The notes beneath the pieces are model-generated. The model did no database searches. It saw only the letters and a list, made by a program, of their open reading frames with translations, and was not told the origin of the DNA. The translations under genes were made by a program, and so were the position numbers. Positions 14,781 through 19,967 of a stretch of 19,967 nucleotides of DNA are shown here, piece after piece. The stretch covers positions 1-19,967 of the forward strand of contig QWHP01000011.1 in NCBI GenBank assembly GCA_021404985.1, given 5' to 3'. Origin of the DNA: Actinobacteria bacterium ATB1 (GTDB lineage: Bacteria; Actinomycetota; Acidimicrobiia; UBA2766). Positions within the stretch are counted from its first letter, which is position 1. Each line of letters begins with the position of its first letter.

Positions 14781-16148
14781 ATGGATCCAGCAAGCACACC
14801 CAAGACCACAAACAAGTCACGGACACCCCTCGTGGTGGCCGTCGTCGTCCTCGCACTCGTCGTCGGCGGGCTCGCTGTGGCTCTCGCGTTCCTTCTGGGA
14901 CAGGAATCGTCGGACGAGGCAGGTGCCGGGGAAACGGCGACAACCACCACGACGACGCTCGCCCCCGGCGAGCTCGCCGGCCTGACCGAGGAGGAACTCG
15001 CGGCTCTCGTGAACACCGTCCTCGCACAGGTCGAAGAGTCGACCGCCGCCGTGGAGGCTGCTGCGGCAGACGCAGCAGCAGCCGAGTCCGAAACGGAGAC
15101 GGTCGAGGTCGTCGTGTCGGCCGAGGACCTCGACGAGCTCGTCGCCTACGCGGAGAGCCTCGTCGACTACTACGTGGCGACCTATGGCGAATACGCCAAC
15201 GCGACCCTGACCGAGCTGAAGGCGGTGCAGGGCTACCTGACATCCGTCTCAGTTTCCACGGACGAGATCCTCGCTCTTCTCGCGAGCGGAGAAGCAGGCA
15301 CGCCGGATGTCGCCGCTCGAGTCCAGGCCCTCGCAACGGAGATGTCCGCTTCTGCCGGGCAACTCACCGGCGCAGCCGAGCAGTGGCAGTCACGGCTGGG
15401 TTCGATCAGAGGACAGCTCGAGGTCCCTGAACCTCCCGATGTCTCGGTACCGGATGTCGAGGTCCCCGCGGGCTCCCCCATGTGGGAGCCTGGGGACGAC
15501 AGAGGGGGTAAACCGATGGACGATCCAGCCACCTTGCTCACGTTCGTCGTCACGTTCCTGGTCGGCATGGCCTCGTGGACTCTCGTCGAGTACATCCTGC
15601 ATCGCTTCCTGATGCACGAGATGCGCGGCCGCGGGCTGGCGTCCCGTGAGCACCTGAGCCACCACGCCCGCGTCGACCACTTCACGAGCTGGCAGCAGAA
15701 GCTCCTGACGGCAGGCGCGACAACCGCGGTCGTGTTCCCGTTGCTCTGGATCGTCTTCGACGCAGCCATCGCGGCGACGTTCACGACCGGGTTCATCACC
15801 ATGTACCTGATCTATGAGTTCCTGCATCGGCGTGCGCACACGAGCCCACCCCGCGGCCCCTACGGTCGTTGGCTGCGCAAGAGCCACTTCGCGCACCACT
15901 TCAAGGCACCCATGAAAAACCACGGAGTGACCTCACCTGTGTGGGACCTCGTGTTCGGCACATACATCAAGGTCGACGTGGTCCGGGTGCCGAGGAGGAT
16001 GGCGATGGTGTGGCTGCTCGACGAATCCGGCGCGGTCCTACCCGAGTACCGACCCGGCTACCAAGTTGTAGGGAACGCCCGCACCGACGACGACACGCGC
16101 CGGCGTGACACCGAGGACGCCTTCGCCAACCGTGTGCCCGTGGCCTGA
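14781..16148 (+). CDS. open frame joining a membrane/helical protein to a fatty acid/sterol hydroxylase-type di-iron domain
   Basis: As sequenced this is one 455-aa frame. Part 1 (residues 1-245) has a membrane helix at 17-39, a Thr tract (54-59), an Ala/Glu-rich helical region (66-112) and a further helical stretch to about 212, and it ends in a Pro/Val repeat (EVPEPPDVSVPDVEVP). No family was recognised for it. Part 2, from M246 (ATG 15516), is a complete 210-aa membrane di-iron hydroxylase of the FA_hydroxylase/CrtZ-like superfamily. Numbered from M246, its His clusters are HRFLMH (29-34), HLSHH (46-50), HRRAH (104-108) and HFAHH (124-128), plus H136. A G run at 15504-15508 with GGGGG eight nt before ATG 15516 looks like a ribosome binding site. 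One extra G there would create GGG GGG TAA and separate two genes. Fusion versus missing base is unresolved. The hydroxylase assignment itself is firm. Confidence 0.7.
   Translation: MDPASTPKTTNKSRTPLVVAVVVLALVVGGLAVALAFLLGQESSDEAGAGETATTTTTTLAPGELAGLTEEELAALVNTVLAQVEESTAAVEAAAADAAAAESETETVEVVVSAEDLDELVAYAESLVDYYVATYGEYANATLTELKAVQGYLTSVSVSTDEILALLASGEAGTPDVAARVQALATEMSASAGQLTGAAEQWQSRLGSIRGQLEVPEPPDVSVPDVEVPAGSPMWEPGDDRGGKPMDDPATLLTFVVTFLVGMASWTLVEYILHRFLMHEMRGRGLASREHLSHHARVDHFTSWQQKLLTAGATTAVVFPLLWIVFDAAIAATFTTGFITMYLIYEFLHRRAHTSPPRGPYGRWLRKSHFAHHFKAPMKNHGVTSPVWDLVFGTYIKVDVVRVPRRMAMVWLLDESGAVLPEYRPGYQVVGNARTDDDTRRRDTEDAFANRVPVA
15471..15490 (+). other. 7-bp hairpin at the junction of the two parts
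   Basis: GGCTCCC (15471-15477) and GGGAGCC (15484-15490) form a perfect stem with a 6-nt loop, just before the candidate ribosome binding site and ATG of the hydroxylase part. It has no T-tract. It could affect expression of a downstream gene if the two parts are separate. Confidence 0.35.
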
Positions 16149-16204
16149 CACGCCGTGTGATACGACGTGGAGGATCGGCTACGGAGTCAGGCGAAGTCCT
16201 GCGC

Positions 16205-17092
16205 ATGCCCCGACGGATCCGCCGAGCCCTGCGGTGGTCCATTGCCGCCGCCATCGTCCTGGTCGGCTCGGCCGCCCTTCGGGTCGCCCTCGACTCCAGT
16301 CCCGCGTGCGGGGAAACACCCGAGCCGGATTCGGCCGGCTCCCCTGTCTCGGCGTTCGCCGTATTCGGCGACTTCGGAGGCGGTGAAGACCAGGCGGCCG
16401 TCGCCTCGGCGCTGAGCGCCTGGACCGAGGACGGCCGTCCGATCGATGCGATCGCGACGACCGGCGACAACGTCTACCCCTGTGGCCATCCCGAGGACTT
16501 CGAGGAGCAACTCGTCGAGCCCTACGCCGAGATCGAGGCCCCCATGTGGGTGACGCTCGGCAACCGGGACGTCGCGGACGGCTTCGGCAACCAGCAACTC
16601 GCGTTCCTCGGGCTTCCCGAGCTGCCCTACACGAAGGAGCTGCCCGGCGTACAGCTCCTGTTCCTCGACTCCAACCGCGTCGACGCCGTACAGACTGACT
16701 GGCTCGACCGGACCCTCTCGTCACCCGGACCCCCGCTCCGCGTCGTCCTGTTCCACCACCCCGCCTATTCCTGCGGATACAACGGGTCGACCCCGGACGT
16801 TATCGAACACTGGGTCCCGATCCTCGAACGGCACCGTGTCGCCGCGGTGTTCACCGGACACGACCACTACTACGAACGCTTCCGATCCGAGGCAGACATC
16901 GACTACGTGGTCACCGGTGGGGGTGGCATGTACCTCCTCGACATCGGGAACGAATGCACCAGCGGTCCTGAACGGATCAGGGCCGAGAGCACCCACCACT
17001 TCGTGTACGTGGAGGTTCGCGGGAGAACGCTGAAGGCAACGGTGCTGGACAGGAAAGGTCAGGTCGTGGACACCTTCGAAGCCGTCCGCTGA
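16205..17092 (+). CDS. calcineurin-like metallophosphoesterase, membrane-anchored
   Basis: The product has 295 aa. A basic start (MPRRIRRALRW) and one hydrophobic segment (11-29) form a signal anchor, so the domain should lie outside the membrane. Metallophosphoesterase motifs follow: AVFGDFGG (D56), TTGDNVYP (D88, N89), TLGNRDV (N120), LFHHPAYSCG (H184) and FTGHDHYYERF (H219, D220, H221). This is the PhoD/purple-acid-phosphatase-like order seen in extracellular acid phosphatases. The usual GNH(D/E) is GNRD here: the metal-binding Asn is kept, but the His that contacts the scissile phosphate is Arg 121, so activity may be altered. ATG at 16205 is chosen for the clean signal anchor. GTG 16157 is in frame and possible. 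Its 3' end overlaps the convergent VanZ-like gene by 34 nt. Confidence 0.87.
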   Translation: MPRRIRRALRWSIAAAIVLVGSAALRVALDSSPACGETPEPDSAGSPVSAFAVFGDFGGGEDQAAVASALSAWTEDGRPIDAIATTGDNVYPCGHPEDFEEQLVEPYAEIEAPMWVTLGNRDVADGFGNQQLAFLGLPELPYTKELPGVQLLFLDSNRVDAVQTDWLDRTLSSPGPPLRVVLFHHPAYSCGYNGSTPDVIEHWVPILERHRVAAVFTGHDHYYERFRSEADIDYVVTGGGGMYLLDIGNECTSGPERIRAESTHHFVYVEVRGRTLKATVLDRKGQVVDTFEAVR

Positions 17093-18477
17093 GGGTGCAT
17101 GCCTGATGCGTCGCGACGGAGTCGCCGGCGCAGCAACAGGTCGACGAGCAGGAGACCCACGGTCAGTGGGACGACGAGCCAGATCGTCCACTTCTGACTC
17201 GGGCTCGTGACGAGACGGCTGTCCATCAGGCTCTCGTACTCCACGGACCTCGTGGCCGCACCAGGCTCCGATGAGGGCGCGGCGAGCGCGAGCTGTCCGA
17301 ACTGCTGGATCTCGGCTGCAGAGAGACCACTCCCCGAGATCGCGAGGGTGCGTGGAAACATCTCCTCGAGGATCATCGCCTCCCCGATTGCGGTCCCGGC
17401 CAGGTTCGCGCTCACCTCTGTCGGCTCCACCACACCATCCACCCCCCTACTCCGCACATCCGCCAGAGCGTCACGTGCCTCGGCGACCACCCGAATCCGC
17501 GAGATGAGTTCGAAAGCAAGGGGATCCGTTCCGCGCCGGTGCTCCGCCAGCATGGCTTCCGCTGCATCCTCGTCCCGGCTCACCTCGCGTGCCAGGTCCG
17601 CCAGCTCCACAGCGCGTTCCGCCTCCAGCCGGTGTGCCTCGTCGAGGCTGAAGCGGGACTTCCAAGTGATTCCGCCCGATCTGTGCGCCTCCCCGTATTC
17701 GGCCATGGTGCTGTCCGTCCGGAGGTAGCGCAGTGGGACCAGTACTGCGGTGTAGGTCTCGACGACGGACGGTGTGTTCGCGAACAGGAGGAGTGCGACG
17801 AAACCGGTTGCCGCCCACAGCCGACTGGCTCGCGCCCACCCGGCAGACGAGTCGCCGGGTGTGGCGTGGAGGTATTCGGGATCGATCCCCAGGCGGATCG
17901 CCGCGAGGACCCCAAGCGCGGCGACGGCGTTCAATCCGATGTCTCTGAAGTCGAAGAAGCGCTCCGGTACCAGCCACTGGATGACTTCGTCCCCTGCCCC
18001 GATGAGGACGCACACCGCCGCCGCCGAGAGGTAAGCGGAGGGGTTCCTGGATTCGGTCCGTGCCGAGACGGCCCGGAGCACAAGGACTGCGAGGATCCCG
18101 TACTGGACGAAGTGGAGAGCCTCCTCGGGTGAATCCCGAAGCCGGAGTGTGAGGAAGGCGAAGACGGCAGTGATGCAGGCGAGGGCTACGAGGCGAAACG
18201 CCCTGTGTTCGGGGCGAGCGTGCCACGCGACCCTAACCACCGCAGTCGCACCGAGGGCTATGGCGACGAGGGTGACCGCTGTGAAGGCGACGACACCCAC
18301 GCTCGATTCGATTCCTGCCTGGATCGTCCTCGCCAAGGGAATGGACGCGTAGACGATCGCAGTCCAGACGAGCACTCGCAACCAGAGGGTATGGGGCGTC
18401 TCATCCGGGGGCAGGTGCACGCCCAGTATGCGCTTCACGGCATGAGCTTCGACAACGGCATGGGCTCCGTCCTTCAC
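17059..18477 (-). CDS. VanZ-like integral membrane protein with long soluble insert
   Basis: The product has 472 aa. The first 200 residues contain several membrane helices (about 33-50, 60-83, 94-111, 119-137, 149-162, 178-195) and the VanZ signature. That signature consists of the helix HFVQYGILAVLVLRA (122-136) and GAGDEVIQWLVPERFFDFRD (160-179), where D163-E164 and the F-x-x-x-D-x-x-x-N pattern are typical. Another helix at 222-236 is followed by a mostly helical soluble region (about 250-430, RLEAERAVELADLAREVSRDEDAAEAML) and a last helix (about 433-452) with an Arg-rich end. VanZ proteins are associated with teicoplanin resistance, but most relatives have no known role. The soluble region was not recognised. 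GTG at 18477 is the first start. GTG at 18438 is an alternative. Confidence 0.8.
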   Translation of the reverse strand: MKDGAHAVVEAHAVKRILGVHLPPDETPHTLWLRVLVWTAIVYASIPLARTIQAGIESSVGVVAFTAVTLVAIALGATAVVRVAWHARPEHRAFRLVALACITAVFAFLTLRLRDSPEEALHFVQYGILAVLVLRAVSARTESRNPSAYLSAAAVCVLIGAGDEVIQWLVPERFFDFRDIGLNAVAALGVLAAIRLGIDPEYLHATPGDSSAGWARASRLWAATGFVALLLFANTPSVVETYTAVLVPLRYLRTDSTMAEYGEAHRSGGITWKSRFSLDEAHRLEAERAVELADLAREVSRDEDAAEAMLAEHRRGTDPLAFELISRIRVVAEARDALADVRSRGVDGVVEPTEVSANLAGTAIGEAMILEEMFPRTLAISGSGLSAAEIQQFGQLALAAPSSEPGAATRSVEYESLMDSRLVTSPSQKWTIWLVVPLTVGLLLVDLLLRRRLRRDASGMHPQRTASKVSTT

Positions 18478-18597
18478 CCGTGAACCGCCCCTGGAATCCC
18501 GAGGGCCGAAGAGTGCCCCGATTCGACGACTTATGCCCCTTGCGATCGGGTGCGGTCCGCAACCACGATGAGCTCAAGACGGCATCGGAGGGACAGG

Positions 18598-19086
18598 ATG
18601 AGAGTTCTCGTCACGTACGGATCGAAGATGGGTGGTACGAAAGGGATCGCCGAGACCATCGCTGAGACGCTCGAGTCACGGGGCCTCGACGTGCAGGTCG
18701 AATCCGTCAAGTCGGTTTCGGGAGAGGACTTGGAGGCCAGCGACGCTGTCGTGGTGGGAGGGGCGCTCTACGCCTCCAGGTGGTACCGTCCCGCACGGCG
18801 CTTCGTGAAGCGGAACAAGGCAGCTCTGTCGGAGAGGCCGGTCTGGCTCTTCAGCAGCGGCCCGCTCGACGACTCGGCGTCGGAGAGGGAGATCCCTCCT
18901 GTGCGCCAGGCCCAGAAGCTGATGGACCTCGTCGGGGCGCGCGGCCACATGACATTCGGGGGCCGGCTACCCGCCGACGCCAAGGGATTCCCTGCGGCAG
19001 CGATGGCCAAGAAGCAGGCAGGGGACTGGCGCGACCCGGCACAGATCCGCACTTGGGCGGAGAAGATCGCCGCAGACCTCGCCTGA
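18598..19086 (+). CDS. flavodoxin-domain protein (HemG-like)
   Basis: The product has 162 aa. RVLVTYGSKMGGTKGIAETI at the N-terminus is the FMN phosphate-binding loop of flavodoxins (T-x-x-S/K-x-x-x-T). VVVGGALYASRWYRPARRFV and PVWLFSSGPL are the later flavin-contact regions, as in flavodoxin-domain proteins annotated as menaquinone-dependent protoporphyrinogen oxidase (HemG-like). Whether it works in haem synthesis is unclear: no other haem gene is here, and actinobacterial members of this group are mostly uncharacterised. ATG at 18598 is chosen because GGAGGG precedes it with good spacing and the fold begins at residue 2. It is divergent from the VanZ-like gene (120 nt gap) and convergent with the right-edge phosphoesterase. 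Confidence 0.88.
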   Translation: MRVLVTYGSKMGGTKGIAETIAETLESRGLDVQVESVKSVSGEDLEASDAVVVGGALYASRWYRPARRFVKRNKAALSERPVWLFSSGPLDDSASEREIPPVRQAQKLMDLVGARGHMTFGGRLPADAKGFPAAAMAKKQAGDWRDPAQIRTWAEKIAADLA

Positions 19087-19146
19087 CGCTCGACCCCCAA
19101 CCCACCTGGGCGGATCCAGACACCACAACGATGACAGAATCTACCC

Positions 19147-19170
19147 ACGTCACGGCCGACGTCACGGCCG
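19147..19170. repeat. tandem 12-bp direct repeat
   Basis: ACGTCACGGCCG is present twice with no spacer (19147-19158 and 19159-19170). It lies in the 100-nt gap between the convergent stop codons at 19086 and 19187. Function is unknown. It is too short to be called a mobile-element trace. Confidence 0.55.
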
Positions 19171-19186
19171 CCGAGGCCAGTCGCGG

Positions 19187-19967
19187 CTATGGCGCGGGGT
19201 GGCAGATGTCCGAACCCGAGTCCCGGAAGTGCCGACCGTCGACGGGGACGAACTCCCAGTCGTAGCCGGCATCGTGCAGGGCGAGCTTCATGACTCCCCA
19301 CGCCGACGAGTTGCGAACCTCGCTGTTGGGTTCCGGCGTGGCGAAGCCATAGAGAACGTTCCCACCCGTGCCGACGACGAACTCGCGGATCCCGAACTCC
19401 GGATCCGCGACGCCCTCGGGCGACTGCGGCGCGAACCTCTCGTACGTGTGGTCGTGGCCGGACAGGACGACGTCGGCCCCCGCTGTGTAGAGCACCTCCC
19501 AGAACGGCTGCACAGTGGGGTCGCTGCCGTGGTTGTCGCTGCTGCTGAACCGAGCGTGGTGCCAGTACGCGAGGGTGCAAGCGCGTTCGTGGGCCGCAAG
19601 ATCGGCACGCAGCCACTCGATCTGCTCGGAGCCGGGCTCGCATCCACCGTCGAGCTCTTCGCAGTTGCTGTTGAGGACCACGACATGCCATGACCCCAAG
19701 TCGTAGCTGTACCAACCCTTCCCGGTCTCGCCGGCAGCCTCGCCGAAGTACCTGTAGTACGGCAATGCGCCCTGTGTGTGGTATTCGTGGTTCCCGACCG
19801 ACGGCTTCGTCCTCTGTCCGTGCCGTCCCCAACTTAGGTCGTAGCACATGAATTCCGCGACGGTCCCGTCCATGTAGGCGTTGTCACCGAGGGTGAAGAC
19901 GGTGCCCGGGATCCTGTCGAGGAGTGCAGCGGTCATGAAGTGCGTCGGAAGGGCACAGAGACTTATG
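19187..19967 (-). CDS. metallophosphoesterase (acid-phosphatase-like), 5' end outside window
   Basis: At least 259 codons are open to the right edge. The frame continues upstream of the ATG at 19936 through ISLCALPTHF, so that ATG is probably internal and the true start lies beyond 19967. Motifs are TVFTLGDNAYMDG (D, N ligands), VGNHEYHTQGA (intact GNHE), a conserved W-H-V-V-V-L-N-S strand, YWHHARFSSSDNHGSD and LSGHDHTYERFAPQ. This layout matches secreted purple-acid-phosphatase/alkaline-phosphatase-like actinobacterial proteins. The C-terminus VVGTGGNVLYGF followed by WGVMKLALHDAGYDWEF is the usual late part of that group. It should release phosphate from organic phosphates outside the cell. 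The N-terminal first metal-binding Asp is not in the window. It converges on the flavodoxin gene. Confidence 0.88.
   Translation of the reverse strand, partial: ISLCALPTHFMTAALLDRIPGTVFTLGDNAYMDGTVAEFMCYDLSWGRHGQRTKPSVGNHEYHTQGALPYYRYFGEAAGETGKGWYSYDLGSWHVVVLNSNCEELDGGCEPGSEQIEWLRADLAAHERACTLAYWHHARFSSSDNHGSDPTVQPFWEVLYTAGADVVLSGHDHTYERFAPQSPEGVADPEFGIREFVVGTGGNVLYGFATPEPNSEVRNSSAWGVMKLALHDAGYDWEFVPVDGRHFRDSGSDICHPAP

Noticed and set aside
15471..15490. Rho-independent terminator between the helical protein and the hydroxylase
   Set aside because: The hairpin lies before any possible stop codon and has no T-tract, so it is listed only as a hairpin.
19131..19265. 44-codon plus-strand open frame starting at ATG 19131
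   Set aside because: It has no ribosome binding site, overlaps the 3' end of the well-supported minus-strand phosphoesterase by 79 nt and resembles no known protein.
18768..19847. Long minus-strand open frame of about 359 codons across the flavodoxin and phosphoesterase genes
   Set aside because: Arg/Ala-rich composition with no family motifs. It is antisense to one motif-supported gene and out of frame with another, as expected in GC-rich DNA.
1..19967. CRISPR arrays, insertion sequences, integrases, toxin-antitoxin or phage-defence modules
   Set aside because: No spaced repeats, transposase or integrase motifs, or recognisable defence genes were seen on either strand.

Overview
The window is GC-rich, gene-dense bacterial DNA with short intergenic gaps and GTG/TTG starts next to ATG. 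It carries a type-B (cytochrome b558) succinate dehydrogenase operon, a wax ester synthase/DGAT-type acyltransferase, a GerW/YtfJ-type protein, several single-pass membrane proteins with Thr/Pro-rich tails, and several TANNNT hexamers only 6-9 nt from start codons (leaderless style). Together these point to an actinomycetote. Acidimicrobiia or a relative is my guess, not something the sequence proves. No rRNA, tRNA, CRISPR, insertion sequence, phage gene or replication origin was recognised, so this reads as chromosomal core plus housekeeping-accessory sequence rather than a mobile island.

Layout. Positions 1-1007 (minus): a SanA/YdcF-type DUF218 membrane protein followed 20 nt later by the first 77 codons of an alpha/beta hydrolase that runs off the left edge. 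Positions 1114-2404 (plus): a small nitroreductase and a METTL7-like methyltransferase. Positions 2455-3137 (minus): a two-gene unit with a 4-nt overlap, a small membrane protein then a GerW/YtfJ-family protein. Positions 3362-6868 (plus): sdhC-sdhA-sdhB, giving a complete succinate:quinone oxidoreductase with one five-helix dihaem anchor and no separate sdhD. Positions 6947-7843: an EamA/DMT permease whose frame is broken at three points. Positions 7899-8699: a HIRAN-like domain joined to a membrane anchor. Positions 8777-10180: WS/DGAT acyltransferase (TTG start). Positions 10400-11056: MsrA. Positions 11172-13868: a MASE1-PAS-GGDEF-EAL cyclic-di-GMP enzyme. Positions 13891-14634 (minus): an M23 peptidase. 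Positions 14781-16148: an open frame joining a membrane/helical protein to a complete di-iron membrane hydroxylase. Positions 16205-17092: a metallophosphoesterase with an altered GNH motif. Positions 17059-18477 (minus): a VanZ-like membrane protein. Positions 18598-19086: a flavodoxin-domain protein. Positions 19187-19967 (minus): a second metallophosphoesterase, cut by the right edge.

Apart from the sdh operon and the two short minus-strand pairs, the genes look like mostly independent units. Broad themes are redox and flavin chemistry (SDH, nitroreductase, flavodoxin, MsrA), lipid chemistry (WS/DGAT, membrane hydroxylase, METTL7-like methyltransferase) and the cell envelope (SanA-like, M23, VanZ-like). 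No stretch longer than 300 nt lacks a gene. The longest gaps are 3138-3361 (divergent sdh control region) and 10181-10399 (an inverted repeat over the preceding stop codon and otherwise nothing recognisable).

The most informative oddity is that the four broken or suspicious reading frames (three in the EamA gene, one at the hydroxylase fusion) are each repaired by restoring one base in G/C-rich sequence, three of them in or beside G or C runs. This must be settled against raw reads before calling either a pseudogene or a novel fusion. I found no convincing undescribed multi-gene system. The HIRAN-membrane-anchor protein and the hydroxylase fusion are the best candidates for something new.
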